A stretch of DNA of 64,000 bases from Brevibacterium sp. S111 (GCF_004745075.1 NZ_RHFH01000007.1:124001-188000); one strand, 5' to 3'; positions 45,291 through 54,743 are shown, numbered from the stretch's first letter. Numbers and translations: made by a program. Notes: generated by a model from the sequence alone, not told the origin.

Positions 45291-45767
45291 ATGATTTTCG
45301 GACCATCGCTGCTGCAGACGGCAGGACGGATGCTCACCGCCCCGATCTTCATCAACGGCGGACTCTCGGCCGTGAAGGACCCGGCCGGAAAGGCGGCGAT
45401 GGCCGAGTCGACTCTCGACACCATCCGCGAATACGTTCCCGCACTGCCCGATGACAACGAGCTGCTCGTGCGCATCAACGGCGGCGTGCAGATCCTCGCC
45501 GGTGCCACCCTGCTGCTCGGCATCAAGCCGCGGCTGTCAGCAATTGCGCTCGCCGGTTCGCTCATCCCGACCACTCTGGCCGGACACTCCTTCTGGGAGA
45601 TGGAAGGCGGCGACGCGAAGGCTCACCAGACCCAGTTCTCGAAGAACCTCGCCGCACTCGGCGGGCTGCTCCTCATCGCCGGAGACGGCGACAGCACCAA
45701 GGCGATCGAGAAGGCCGCGAAGAAGGCGGCGAAGAAAGCCGAGAAGCGTGCCCTCAAGCAGGCCTGA
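45291..45767 (+). CDS. DoxX-family membrane protein
   Basis: 158 residues from ATG 45291 with AAAGGAG 8 nt upstream. The family signature appears as LLQTAGRMLTAPIFINGGL at the start, RINGGVQILAGATLLLGIKPRLSAIAL in the middle, and a HSFWEMEGGDAKAHQTQFSKNLAALGGLLLI segment. Four membrane helices are followed by a short Lys/Ala-rich cytoplasmic tail. DoxX proteins take part in redox or thiol homeostasis in actinobacteria; the specific role is unknown. Confidence 0.87.
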   Translation: MIFGPSLLQTAGRMLTAPIFINGGLSAVKDPAGKAAMAESTLDTIREYVPALPDDNELLVRINGGVQILAGATLLLGIKPRLSAIALAGSLIPTTLAGHSFWEMEGGDAKAHQTQFSKNLAALGGLLLIAGDGDSTKAIEKAAKKAAKKAEKRALKQA

Positions 45768-45852
45768 GCCTCCACCCGGCACCGGCCACCCCGGCCACCC
45801 AGCCCATGGAGGCTCTGGCCCGGAAGCTCCGGGCGATGTGTTCGCTGACCCG

Positions 45853-46473
45853 ATGTACGCCGAGACGGCCGACATCGTCACCTTCAACGACGTCACGGAC
45901 CCCGACCTCTGGGTGCGGCCGACTGGGAATCCCGCCCCGATCGAGATCGTCGATCATGATCCCGCGTGGGCCGACTATTTCTCGGAGGTAGCACACCGGA
46001 TCCGTCGGGCGCTGTCCCCGATCGGAACGTTCGGCGGCCTCGAGCACGTGGGGTCCACCTCGGTGCCGGGGCTGAGAGCGAAGCCGATCATCGACATGGC
46101 ACTCGTTGTCACCGATCCCCGGGATGAAGCCGGCTACGTTCCCGTACTCAACTCGATCGGATTCGGCCTCACCGTACGCGAGCCCGCTTGGTACGAACAT
46201 CGCATGCTCAAGCGGCTCGATCCGGACCCGGGACAGCTCGATTGCCATCTCCACGTCTTCGGTCCTCGCTGTGCGGAAGTCGCGCGGATGCGGCTGTTCC
46301 GAGATCACCTTCGCAGGCACGGGGATGACCGTGAACGCTATCAGGCGGTGAAGTCGGCCGCGGCCGCGCAGTCGAATGCTCTCGGCGAGACCGGCATGGA
46401 CTACAACGCTCGCAAACAGGCGGTGGTCCGCGAGATCTATCGCCGCATTTTCGAGGCCGAAGGGTGGGAGTGA
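45853..46473 (+). CDS. GrpB family protein
   Basis: 206 residues from ATG 45853; a GTG at 45838 is the alternative start, and neither has a strong ribosome-binding site. GrpB/UPF0157 nucleotidyltransferase-fold features are clear: EIVDHDPAWADYFSEVAHRI, GGLEHVGSTSVPGLRAKPIIDMALVV with the Gly-Ser and Asp of the active fold, NCHLHVF-like DCHLHVFG, and the C-terminal AQSNALGETGMDYNARKQAVV. GrpB proteins are predicted nucleotidyltransferases of unknown substrate, in some cases linked to dephospho-CoA kinase. Confidence 0.87.
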   Translation: MYAETADIVTFNDVTDPDLWVRPTGNPAPIEIVDHDPAWADYFSEVAHRIRRALSPIGTFGGLEHVGSTSVPGLRAKPIIDMALVVTDPRDEAGYVPVLNSIGFGLTVREPAWYEHRMLKRLDPDPGQLDCHLHVFGPRCAEVARMRLFRDHLRRHGDDRERYQAVKSAAAAQSNALGETGMDYNARKQAVVREIYRRIFEAEGWE

Positions 46474-46531
46474 GTATCTGAGCCTCCACCCGCCACCTCC
46501 CGCCACCCGTCACATACTCCCCGTCACTTAA

Positions 46532-46550
46532 TTAGGGTAGGCTAAGCAAA
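46532..46550 (+). promoter_or_regulatory. DtxR/IdeR-like iron box
   Basis: TTAGGGTAGGCTAAGCAAA matches the 19-bp DtxR/IdeR consensus TTAGGTTAGCCTAACCTAA at 15 positions. It lies 26-44 bp before the start of a siderophore-interacting protein gene, where iron-bound repressor would block expression. Confidence 0.75.
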
Positions 46551-46575
46551 GTGCGGATACGGGAAAGGTGGGCAC

Positions 46576-47454
46576 ATGGTCAACTGGCAGCGCGGGGTGA
46601 TGCGGCTCTTCCGCATCACCAACCACGAAGTGGTCGTCACAGGCATCGAGGACTTCACCCCGACCTACCGTCGGATCCACTTCTCCGGCCCCGAGCTGCT
46701 GGCCCAGCTCGACGATGTCTTTCCGACACTGTGGACCCGCCTGTGGTTCCCGCATCCCGAGAAGGGCGACGGGCATCTGAGCCAGCGCGGCTACACGTTC
46801 TCGGCCATCGATCTCGAGGCAGGGACCTTCGCCCTCGACTTCGTCCTCCACGGCGACCTCGGGGCGCCACGTCCGGTCGACGTGGGATCCAGTGCTGACG
46901 AAACGACGAGCCTCCACTCGGCAGCAGCCGCCGACCGGCAGACCGCCGCCACCGATCACACCGCCGACATCGGCCCGGCTGCGCGGTGGGCGGCCCACGT
47001 CCGCCCCGGTGAGAGGATCGAAGCAGCGCTCACCCCGGCCCGCATCGACCTGCCCGAGAACACCTCTCACCTCCTCCTCGCGGGGGACCTCACTGCGCTT
47101 CCGGCGATCAACTCCTGGTGCGAAGCCGTCCCCGCCGAGGTGGCAGTGACCGTGGCGATCGCCGCCGCTGCTGACGAGGTGTCCGGACTCCCGCAGTCCG
47201 AGCACCCGAACGCGACATGGCACTGGGCGCCCACGGAATCCGCCCCCTCGCTGGCCCCGCAGAACCGCGCGGGCCGTTCCCTGACCTCCCTCCTCGGCGG
47301 GCTCGACCTCGATACCGAGGGCCTCTACGTCTGGGCGGCGGGGGAGCGGGGACTGATCAAGGATGTCCGCCAATTCGTCAAGGGCGAACTCGGATTGGGC
47401 CGATCGCAGCAGTTCTCCCAGTTCTACTGGTTCGCCGACAGAGCCACCGGCTGA
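46576..47454 (+). CDS. Siderophore-interacting protein (FAD-dependent ferric-siderophore reductase)
   Basis: 292 residues from ATG 46576. The N-terminal FAD-binding barrel (about 10-130) has IEDFTPTYRRIHFSGPEL, RGYTFSAIDLEAGTFALDFVLHG and GPAARWAAHVRPGER. The C-terminal SIP/NAD(P)H-type domain (about 150-290) has LLLAGDLTALPAINSWCEAV and YVWAAGERGLIKDVRQFVK, then SQFYWFADRATG. This is the ViuB/YqjH/SIP family, which releases iron by reducing ferric siderophores in the cytoplasm. A 40-residue low-complexity insert sits between the domains. The iron box upstream indicates induction by iron starvation. Confidence 0.92.
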   Translation: MVNWQRGVMRLFRITNHEVVVTGIEDFTPTYRRIHFSGPELLAQLDDVFPTLWTRLWFPHPEKGDGHLSQRGYTFSAIDLEAGTFALDFVLHGDLGAPRPVDVGSSADETTSLHSAAAADRQTAATDHTADIGPAARWAAHVRPGERIEAALTPARIDLPENTSHLLLAGDLTALPAINSWCEAVPAEVAVTVAIAAAADEVSGLPQSEHPNATWHWAPTESAPSLAPQNRAGRSLTSLLGGLDLDTEGLYVWAAGERGLIKDVRQFVKGELGLGRSQQFSQFYWFADRATG

Positions 47455-47544
47455 ACGCCGTCGTCGTTCCCGCACCCAGGTTCCTGCGCACACTCGTGTC
47501 CCCGCACCCCTGGAATTCGACAGAGAAACGCCTATGCTCGAAGC

Positions 47545-48111
47545 ATGGCCAAGGCACTCCTCATCGTCGATGTCCAGAACGACTTCACCGAAGGCGGCGC
47601 GCTCGGCGTGACCGGCGGCGACCGCGTGGCCGAAGGCATCAGCCGCCACCTCGCCGCCCACGCCGGGGACTACGATGCCGTCATCGCTTCCCGCGACTGG
47701 CATGATGCCGACAGCGACAACGGCGGCCATTTCAGCGACACCCCGGATTTCGTCGACAGCTGGCCCGTCCACTGTGTCGCCGGCACCACCGGGGCCGAAT
47801 ACGACCCGCTGCTGTCCACCGCAGTGATCACTCACCACGTTCGCAAGGGCCAAGGCAGACCCGACTATTCGGCCTTCCAAGGGACCACGGAAACGGGGAG
47901 CAGCCTCGGCGATCTTCTTCACGACCTCACCGTCACCGAGGTGGACGTCGTCGGCATCGCCACCGACCATTGCGTGCGCGCCTCCACCCTCGACGCTCTG
48001 GACTCGGGTGTGGGTGTCCGCGTCCTCACCGACCTCGTCGCCGGGGTCGGTGAGGACACGAGCGCGGCCGCGCTGAGAGAGATGGAGAAGGCCGGAGCCG
48101 GCCTGGCATGA
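47545..48111 (+). CDS. pncA: Isochorismatase-family hydrolase, probable nicotinamidase
   Basis: 188 residues from ATG 47545. The cysteine hydrolase triad is present: Asp9 in IVDVQNDF, Lys101 in HVRKGQ, and Cys143 in ATDHCVRAS with the preceding cis-peptide. Metal-ligand candidates are Asp51 and His53 in SRDWHD and a His in GGHF, the pattern of PncA nicotinamidases. It would deamidate nicotinamide to nicotinate for NAD salvage and would activate pyrazinamide-like compounds. The gene sits 90 bp after the siderophore-interacting protein without functional link. Confidence 0.85.
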   Translation: MAKALLIVDVQNDFTEGGALGVTGGDRVAEGISRHLAAHAGDYDAVIASRDWHDADSDNGGHFSDTPDFVDSWPVHCVAGTTGAEYDPLLSTAVITHHVRKGQGRPDYSAFQGTTETGSSLGDLLHDLTVTEVDVVGIATDHCVRASTLDALDSGVGVRVLTDLVAGVGEDTSAAALREMEKAGAGLA

Positions 48112-48238
48112 GGCGCTGACCCGCCGCCCCCGGTCAGAGCGTCTGCCCAGGTCAGTGCGTTCTCTCCATCGAAAGTTGCAGACCAGGTCCGAACTCTTTG
48201 GCGATGTGCCCCGGGAGGTGAATTGATGGACTTGAGTC

Positions 48239-50509
48239 ATGAACTCATTCCTCGCGAAATCCGCACACACACTGACATCGAAGCGCGGTTCGTGGCTCGT
48301 CCTCGGCGGGGTCGTCGTCCTCGTCGCACTGATCTTCGGACTGCTGTCCGGAGCAGGCGAGGACCGGGCCAACGAAACCGCTCCGGCCGACTCCGAATCC
48401 ACCCAGGCCCAGCAGACCCTCGACAAGTTCCCCGATGCCGACAGGCAGTCCGTCATGGTCGTGGCCTCGAACGACGACGGATCCGAACTGTCCGCCGACG
48501 ACCAGACGCAGCTGAAGAAGCTCGGCACCTCGCTCGGCCAAACCGTCGGGGACGAATCCGATGAGACGGTGACCGGACCGATACTCAGCGACGACAAGCA
48601 GGCCGCCCTGCTCATGGTGCCGATCACCGTGGGCCTGACGAACTCGGACACGGCCGAGACCGTCGACGATCTGCGGACCGCCATCGCCGATGACCCGACC
48701 GCCTCAGGACTCACAGATGAGGGCATGTCCCTGCTGGTCACCGGCGGTCCGGCGATCGGTGCGGACATCGCCTCGGCGTTCGACGGTGCCGACTTCACCC
48801 TCCTCATCGTCACCATCGTCATCGTCGCCATCCTGCTCATCATCACCTACCGCTCACCCATCCTGTGGCTGCTGCCGCTCATCGTCATCGGCACCGCCGA
48901 CGGGCTCGCCTCCACCGTGACCGCGGCCGTCGGCGACTGGCTCGACCTGCAGTTCGACGCCGGCATCATCAGCGTCCTCGTCTTCGGTGCCGGAGCGAAC
49001 TATGCGCTGCTGCTCATCTCCCGCTACCGCGAGGAGCTCAGTCGCCACATCGACCCCCGCAAGGCACTCGCCGAGGCCTGGGCCCACACCGCGACGACGA
49101 TCCTCGCCTCGAACCTTACCGTCGTCCTGTCCCTGCTCAGCCTCGTCTTCGCCGTCATCCCCGGCACCCGCGGTCTGGGCATCACGGCCGCGGTCGGCCT
49201 CATCATCTCCGCTGCCGCGGTGCTCATCGCCCTGCCGCCCGTGCTCGCGATCTGCGGCAAGCGAGTGTTCTGGCCCTTCGTCCCGAAGGCCGAAGACGCC
49301 ATCGCAACGCAGAGTTCGGATGAGGCCACCACCCCCGCCGAGGCAGCCCCGCACTCGGCGCGGGAGCTCGCCGACCGCGCGGCCGGCACCAAGGACAGAG
49401 CCGCCTCGGCGAAGCCCTCGATCTGGCGCACCATCGCCACTCGCGTGGTCCGGAGACCCGGGCTCCACCTCGGCGCCGGCATCGTCATCCTCGGCGTCAT
49501 GGCCACCGGCTTCATCGGGTCCTCGATCGGACTCGACCAGACCGAGAAGTTCCGGGTTCAGTCCGAATCGGCGCAGGGCCTCGACGTTCTGTCCGAGCAC
49601 TTCCCGCCCGGCGAATCGCAGCCGATCTGGATCGTCGCCGACACCGACCACGCCGACCAGGTCGTCGATTCGGTATCCGATATGGACGGCGTCGTGCGCG
49701 CTGCGGCGATCGATGACACGAGAATCAACGGCACTTCGGTCACGAAGATCATGGTCACCGGCGAGTTCGCGCCCGACAGTGTGAAGGGGCTCGACCTGGT
49801 CGAGGACATCCGCAGCGACGTCCACGCCATCGACGAGGCGAACGCCGAGGTCGGCGGGGCCGCGGCGACGGAACTCGACGCCCGCGACGGCAACCAGCAG
49901 GACTTCTTCACGATCGTTCCGATGGTCCTGGCGATCAGCTTCCTCATCCTGCTGGTCATCCTCCGGGCTCCGATCGCGGCGTTCGCCCTGCTGCTGGTCA
50001 ACCTGGTGTCCTCGGCGGCGGCGATCGGACTCGGTGCCTTCCTGTCCCGGACGTTCTTCGGCCAGTCAGCGCTCGATGCGCAGGTGCCGATCCTCGCGTT
50101 CCTCTTCCTCGTCGCGCTCGGCATCGACTACTCGATCTTCCTCGCCCACCGGGCGAAGAAGGAGTCGGTCCTCCACGGCGGCCGGCAGGGCATGGTCGAG
50201 GCCGTCGCCCACACCGGTGGGGTCATCACCAGCGCCGGCATCGTCCTGGCCGGAGTGTTCGCGGCACTGGGCATGCTGCCGCTCATGGTGCTCGGTCAGC
50301 TCGGCCTCATCGTCGGAGTCGGCGTGCTCGTCGATACGATCATCGTGCGCACGATCATCGTGCCCGCGATCTTCGGACTCGTCGGCAGCAGGATGTGGTG
50401 GCCGAACAGGTCGATCACGCACTTCGGCGAAGATTCGGACCGCACCCACGCGCCGGCCGACGGGGAGTATGCGTCCCTCGGTTCCGGATCGCACCACGGC
50501 AAGCACTGA
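48239..50509 (+). CDS. MMPL-family RND-type exporter
   Basis: 756 residues from ATG 48239; a TGA two codons upstream in frame rules out an earlier start. Two halves each hold an external domain and a cluster of six membrane helices. Signature stretches are LVLGGVVVLVALIFGLLSG in helix 1, TVTAAVGDWLDLQFDAGIISVLVFGAGANYALLLISRYREEL (about 220-265), and in the second half FLFLVALGIDYSIFLAHRAKKES (about 620-640). MMPL proteins export lipids, siderophores or peptides using the proton gradient. A strong GGAGGTG lies 18 nt before the start, nearer an out-of-frame ATG at 48226. Confidence 0.9.
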   Translation: MNSFLAKSAHTLTSKRGSWLVLGGVVVLVALIFGLLSGAGEDRANETAPADSESTQAQQTLDKFPDADRQSVMVVASNDDGSELSADDQTQLKKLGTSLGQTVGDESDETVTGPILSDDKQAALLMVPITVGLTNSDTAETVDDLRTAIADDPTASGLTDEGMSLLVTGGPAIGADIASAFDGADFTLLIVTIVIVAILLIITYRSPILWLLPLIVIGTADGLASTVTAAVGDWLDLQFDAGIISVLVFGAGANYALLLISRYREELSRHIDPRKALAEAWAHTATTILASNLTVVLSLLSLVFAVIPGTRGLGITAAVGLIISAAAVLIALPPVLAICGKRVFWPFVPKAEDAIATQSSDEATTPAEAAPHSARELADRAAGTKDRAASAKPSIWRTIATRVVRRPGLHLGAGIVILGVMATGFIGSSIGLDQTEKFRVQSESAQGLDVLSEHFPPGESQPIWIVADTDHADQVVDSVSDMDGVVRAAAIDDTRINGTSVTKIMVTGEFAPDSVKGLDLVEDIRSDVHAIDEANAEVGGAAATELDARDGNQQDFFTIVPMVLAISFLILLVILRAPIAAFALLLVNLVSSAAAIGLGAFLSRTFFGQSALDAQVPILAFLFLVALGIDYSIFLAHRAKKESVLHGGRQGMVEAVAHTGGVITSAGIVLAGVFAALGMLPLMVLGQLGLIVGVGVLVDTIIVRTIIVPAIFGLVGSRMWWPNRSITHFGEDSDRTHAPADGEYASLGSGSHHGKH

Positions 50510-50535
50510 ACCGGTGAGGTGTGCCGGTGAGAATT

Positions 50536-50580
50536 GAGGCGGCCGAGGCGTTGAGGACACTCATCGCCTCCGGCCGCCTC
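50536..50580 (+). terminator. Terminator after MMPL gene
   Basis: GAGGCGGCCGAGGCG (50536-50550) pairs with CGCCTCCGGCCGCCTC (50565-50580) with a single bulge, 26 nt past the stop. Confidence 0.65.
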
Positions 50581-50652
50581 GGTTCGCACCCCGTCGGCAT
50601 GCATTTCCTCTCCCGCGTGGGTTCGTGATGTGGTTGAGTTGGCAGGAGGACC

Positions 50653-52095
50653 ATGAGACCAGACGATCATTCCTTCGGCGCTTCCACCGCCGAGGCAGGT
50701 CTGCAGGAAGGCGGCAGCGTGGGCGCACGCAAATGGACGGAACGGACGATGGAGTTCGGTCAGCACGCCATCGCCCTGACGCTGACGCTCATCGCCTGCA
50801 TCCGTTCCATCTCCGCCGGTGCCCCGCTGACAGCCGCCATCGCCGTGAGCGTGGTCTTCCTCGCCTGGTACGCCCTCGGCGCCGTCCGCGCCGCCCGCAC
50901 AGGAGCGCTCGTACTCGCCAAATGGTGGCTGATCGTCCTCGCCGCCGCCTGGCTGTGCACCCTTCTCGTCTCCGCCGAATTCATCTGGATCGCGTTCCTC
51001 CTCTGGCTGCTCGCCGGCCACCTCTTCTCTCTGCGCATCGCGATCGTCTTCACGGCTCTGACGTACATCGCGACGATCATCGCCCCGCTCGGCCATTACG
51101 GGCAGGTGCCTACGCCGAGCATCATCGGCTCCCTCATCGGCGCCGTGTTCGCCCTCGGGCTCTCCCGCGGCTACATCGAACTCCTCCGGGAGGGCCGCCG
51201 TCGTGAGGAGCTGCTGCGCTCACTCGAACTGGCCCACCAGAATCTGCTCGACCTCCAGGACGAGCTCGCCCTGACCCAGCGTCATGCCGGTGAGATCCAG
51301 GAACGCACCCGCGTCTCCCGGGACATCCACGACACGATCGCACAGTCGGTCTCGTCGATTCGTCTCATCGCCCACGCCGAGGCGGAGCGGACCTGCGACG
51401 ACCGCTCCGGCACAGTGCTCGCCCAAGTCGAAGACCTCGCTGCGCAGAGTTCCCGCGACGTCCGCCGCATCATCGCGGCCCTGGCCCCGACCGAACTCGA
51501 GGACGGAGCGTTGACCGCCGCGCTTCGCCGTCTGCTCACCAGGCTGGAGGAGGACACCGCCATCCGCGGCCGACTCGATCTCGACGAGACCCTTCCGACG
51601 CTGTCCGCCGAGGTGGAGGTGGCGCTTCTGCGCACCGCGCAGTCGGCGCTGGCCAACGTGCGCCAGCATTCGCAGGCCACCCGCGTGATGATCAGCCTCA
51701 TGGATCTCGACGGGTCGATCAGAATGGACATCGTCGACGACGGCATCGGCATGGCCGACCCGCAGAACCGGCAGCGCAACCCGCAGTCGGGTTTCGGGCT
51801 GGACTTCATCGCCTCCCGGATGCGCGAACTCGGAGGCGAACTCGTCATCGAGACGAGCCCCGGATCCGGCTTCGCGATCTCCGCAACCCTGCCGAGCCAA
51901 TCCCAGCTGCGCACCCGCGGTGGGGGACTCAGCACGCCCGCGAACGATACGGGCACGGGTGGCCCGGGCCACCTCGGTGACGGCACGGGCAGTGCGGTTC
52001 GCCTCGGTGAGAGCACAGCCAGTGCGGGCCACCTCGGCGAGGGTGGCAACGGCACACACGAGAACACGGACACCGATCCAGGAGAGAACGCATGA
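50653..52095 (+). CDS. Sensor histidine kinase, NarL/HisKA_3 type
   Basis: 480 residues from ATG 50653 with AGGAGG upstream. About five membrane segments (40-165) form the input region with little extracellular sequence. A coiled stretch (180-215) leads to the HisKA_3 dimerisation domain with phospho-accepting His226 in SRDIHDTIAQSVSSIRL. The HATPase domain (about 325-410) has ALANVRQHSQATRV (N box), IVDDGIGM (G1) and GFGLDFIASRMRELGG. A Gly/Thr-rich tail with repeated GHLG follows, not part of the enzyme. Paired with the response regulator whose start overlaps its stop. Membrane-embedded sensors of this kind often respond to envelope stress. Confidence 0.92.
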   Translation: MRPDDHSFGASTAEAGLQEGGSVGARKWTERTMEFGQHAIALTLTLIACIRSISAGAPLTAAIAVSVVFLAWYALGAVRAARTGALVLAKWWLIVLAAAWLCTLLVSAEFIWIAFLLWLLAGHLFSLRIAIVFTALTYIATIIAPLGHYGQVPTPSIIGSLIGAVFALGLSRGYIELLREGRRREELLRSLELAHQNLLDLQDELALTQRHAGEIQERTRVSRDIHDTIAQSVSSIRLIAHAEAERTCDDRSGTVLAQVEDLAAQSSRDVRRIIAALAPTELEDGALTAALRRLLTRLEEDTAIRGRLDLDETLPTLSAEVEVALLRTAQSALANVRQHSQATRVMISLMDLDGSIRMDIVDDGIGMADPQNRQRNPQSGFGLDFIASRMRELGGELVIETSPGSGFAISATLPSQSQLRTRGGGLSTPANDTGTGGPGHLGDGTGSAVRLGESTASAGHLGEGGNGTHENTDTDPGENA

Positions 52096-52712
52096 GCATT
52101 CGAGTCATCCTCGTCGACGACCACCCGGTCGTGCGGGCGGGTCTGAGGTCCGTCATCGACGCCCCTGACCACATCGCCGTGATCGGTGAGGCCGGCAGCG
52201 GCGAGGAGGCGCTGCCTCTCGTCGATGAGCTCGGCCCCGACGTCGTCCTGTGCGACCTGCGGCTGGGGGAGGGCGTCGACGGCATCGAGGTGACGAGGCG
52301 GCTGCGAGCGAAGGCGAATCCGCCGGCGGTGCTCATCCTCACGACCTTCGATCTCGACTCGGAGATCATCGCGGCCCTCAACGCCGGTGCCTCGGGGTAC
52401 CTGCTCAAGGACATCGACCCCGGTGACATCTCAACGGCGATCGAGAAGGCAGCGAAGGGTGAGACCTATATGCCTCCGGAGATCTCGTCGAAGGTCTTCG
52501 CTGCGATGCGCAATCCCGGCCCGAAGCTGACCCGGCGAGAGCGCGACGTGGTCAAACTGCTGTCCACCGGTGCCTCGAACGCGCAGATCGCGCAGGAGCT
52601 CTTCGTCACCGAGGCGACCGTGAAGAGCCACCTCGTCAACGTCTTCACGAAGCTCGGCGTGGACTCGCGGGCACGGGCGATCCGCGTCGCCGAGGACCAG
52701 GGGCTGGTGTAG
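52092..52712 (+). CDS. LuxR/NarL-type response regulator
   Basis: 206 residues, overlapping the kinase gene by 4 bp. The receiver domain (1-120) has the acidic pocket VDDHP, phospho-acceptor Asp55 in VLCDLRLG, Thr in ILTTFD and Lys in YLLKDI. The LuxR-type HTH (about 142-200) contains LTRRERDVVKLLSTGASNAQIA and VTEATVKSHLVNVFTKLGV. DNA target unknown; the divergent or downstream neighbours give no clear hint, the serine hydrolase gene 395 bp downstream being the nearest. Confidence 0.93.
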   Translation: MSIRVILVDDHPVVRAGLRSVIDAPDHIAVIGEAGSGEEALPLVDELGPDVVLCDLRLGEGVDGIEVTRRLRAKANPPAVLILTTFDLDSEIIAALNAGASGYLLKDIDPGDISTAIEKAAKGETYMPPEISSKVFAAMRNPGPKLTRRERDVVKLLSTGASNAQIAQELFVTEATVKSHLVNVFTKLGVDSRARAIRVAEDQGLV

Positions 52713-53106
52713 AGGGCAGGTGCCAGCGAAGCCGGTTTCACCGAAAAACTGGTTGAGCGACGAAACACGGGAGCGCGCACCCGTTTCTCGACACCCAGCC
52801 CGTTTTTCGCTGAATGACAACTGATGCACCCATGACACCCGAAGTGAAGGCGAGGCTGTGACCGCACTCGCCGCCACGATGTGGGCGGTGGTCGATGCCC
52901 GAATGTCAGCTGAATAACTGATAGGTAATGATCCTCGGCGTCGCCCCTGGTCAGGGGTCCAGGCGATGACGAGGAGAGGGCCGGCAGCGTTCGAGCTGAA
53001 ACGGTTCGGCTACGGAGTTCCCGCTCGTCCAGGTAGTCTGTTGCGTGCGTATCGGGACAGCCCTGCGCACATGCAGAGCCGTTCGGGACGAGACAGTGGA
53101 GGTGCT

Positions 53107-54693
53107 ATGGCGGGCGAAGACGAGTCGCTTCCGCCCAGGCCGGTGACCTCACAGAACCGTCGCATCGGTGCCCTGTCCGGCAATACGAAGGGCATCGGCG
53201 TGGGAGCGGCCGCCGACGCCGAGGCGGCAGCGCCGGGAGAACCGGCGAACGAGCACTCGGCGCAGACTCCGATGCCCCCGGTTGCTCCCACCGACCGGAC
53301 CGCAGACAACGCTGTCCCCGCTCCGGCGCGGGATATCTCACTCCCGCACGTCGGCGAACTCGCCTCGGCGAGTGAGGACGCGATCGTCGATCCCTCGGAA
53401 CCGGTGCTCGAGAGCATCGACCTCGACTCCTGGAAATGGCCGGAGTACTTCGCGTTCGCGCTCACCCGGATGCAGGAGATCTTCCCGACCGGCGGCATCC
53501 CGCGCGGCATCGGACCGGTGCGCGAATACGTCACCGAAGATCACGATTTCCGCCCGCTGACGATCGACCGGCAGCGTTGGCCCGCCGCCGATGAGGACTG
53601 GTCCACCGTCGGCGACGTCCTGGCGAACACCCACACCGACGCCTGGCTCGTCACTCGCAACGGCGTCGCCTTGGCCGAGGAATACGCGTGGCCGATGAAG
53701 CCCGCCCGACAGCACATGCTGTTCTCCGTGAGCAAGTCCATCGTCGCCACAGCCATCGGCGCGCTCGCCGACGCCGGGCTGCTCACCCCCGCCGACCTCG
53801 TCACCGCACATGTGCCGGCCCTGGCGAAGAGCGGCTACGCGGGAGCGACCATCCGCGACCTGCTCGACATGCGTTCGGGCATCAGATTCTCCGAAGAATA
53901 CCTCGAGGACGGGTCGGAGATCCGGGCCCTGTTCGAAGCGGTCGATTTCGCGCCCCGGACGTCCACCTCGGCGAATGGGATCAAGGACTTCCTCACGGGG
54001 CTGAGCCGCGAACGCGAACACGGATCGTCGTTCGTCTACCGCAGCTGTGAGACCGACGTGCTCGCATGGATCGCCGAGGCGGTCACCGGCCAACCGTTCT
54101 CCATCGTCGCCAGCGAATACGTATGGTCGAAGATCGGCGCCGCCCACGCCGCCCAGGTCTGTCAGGACCGGTGGGGAGGATCGATCGCCGACGGTGCCAT
54201 CAGCGCCACCATCCGCGACCTCGCCCGATTCGGCGAGATGATCGCCCGCGGCGGGACGACCGAGAACGGCGAACGCGTGCTCTCGGCGGAGTGGGTCGAG
54301 GACATCTTCACCGGCGCGGCAGACTCGGCGAAGGTGTTCGCAGCCTCCCCCTCGGGACGGTCGTATCCGGGTGGAATGTACCGCAGCCAGTTCTGGCTGC
54401 CTTCGGCCCGCCGCGACGTCGTCATCGGCATCGGCATCCACGGTCAGATGCTCTACATCGACCGCTCCACACAGACCGTCGGCGTCAAACTCTCGAGCGA
54501 CCCCGAACCGGTGAGCCTGGCCGCCCAACACGGAACCTTGGCGATGTTCGAGGCCATCGCCGAGGCGGTCGCCCCGCAGCCGTCGACCGCCCCGCAGCCG
54601 TCGACCGCTTCGCAGGCACCGACCGCTTCGCAGGCACCGACCGTTTCGGGACTCGGTTTCGCATCGCTGGTCGGTCAGAACACGCTTTACTGA
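53107..54693 (+). CDS. Serine hydrolase, class C beta-lactamase/penicillin-binding-protein-like
   Basis: 528 residues from ATG 53107 preceded by GGAGG; the frame runs open to 52966 but without a better start. A hydrophilic Ala/Pro/Asp-rich head (1-100) precedes the beta-lactamase-like domain (about 165-500). The catalytic S-x-x-K is LFSVSKS (Ser207, Lys210), a tyrosine motif appears as FVYRSCETDVLAW, and GGSIADGAISATIRDLARFGEMI and the late IGIHGQMLYID (third motif region) follow. No signal peptide is seen, so it is likely cytoplasmic and may act as an esterase or amide hydrolase. The end has a short QPSTA/QAPTA repeat. Confidence 0.86.
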   Translation: MAGEDESLPPRPVTSQNRRIGALSGNTKGIGVGAAADAEAAAPGEPANEHSAQTPMPPVAPTDRTADNAVPAPARDISLPHVGELASASEDAIVDPSEPVLESIDLDSWKWPEYFAFALTRMQEIFPTGGIPRGIGPVREYVTEDHDFRPLTIDRQRWPAADEDWSTVGDVLANTHTDAWLVTRNGVALAEEYAWPMKPARQHMLFSVSKSIVATAIGALADAGLLTPADLVTAHVPALAKSGYAGATIRDLLDMRSGIRFSEEYLEDGSEIRALFEAVDFAPRTSTSANGIKDFLTGLSREREHGSSFVYRSCETDVLAWIAEAVTGQPFSIVASEYVWSKIGAAHAAQVCQDRWGGSIADGAISATIRDLARFGEMIARGGTTENGERVLSAEWVEDIFTGAADSAKVFAASPSGRSYPGGMYRSQFWLPSARRDVVIGIGIHGQMLYIDRSTQTVGVKLSSDPEPVSLAAQHGTLAMFEAIAEAVAPQPSTAPQPSTASQAPTASQAPTVSGLGFASLVGQNTLY

Positions 54694-54743
54694 GACGCTG
54701 GCCCGCCAAGTCGGGCCAGGTGCCTCGGCAGTCCGGTCGGCAT

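Noticed and set aside
45451..46473. Longer start for the GrpB gene inside DoxX
   Set aside because: The extra 134 codons overlap the well-supported DoxX gene in another frame and are Arg/Ser-rich, so a start at 45853 is preferred.
46528..48846. 772-codon minus-strand frame opposite SIP, pncA and the MMPL start
   Set aside because: It runs antisense to three recognisable genes and across their intergenic gaps, with Ser/Arg/Gly-rich sequence. Not a gene.
52746..52815. Possible terminator after the response regulator
   Set aside because: Complementary pieces around GAAAAACTGG and CCCGTTTTTCG exist but are interrupted by several mismatches and a long loop; not convincing enough to list.
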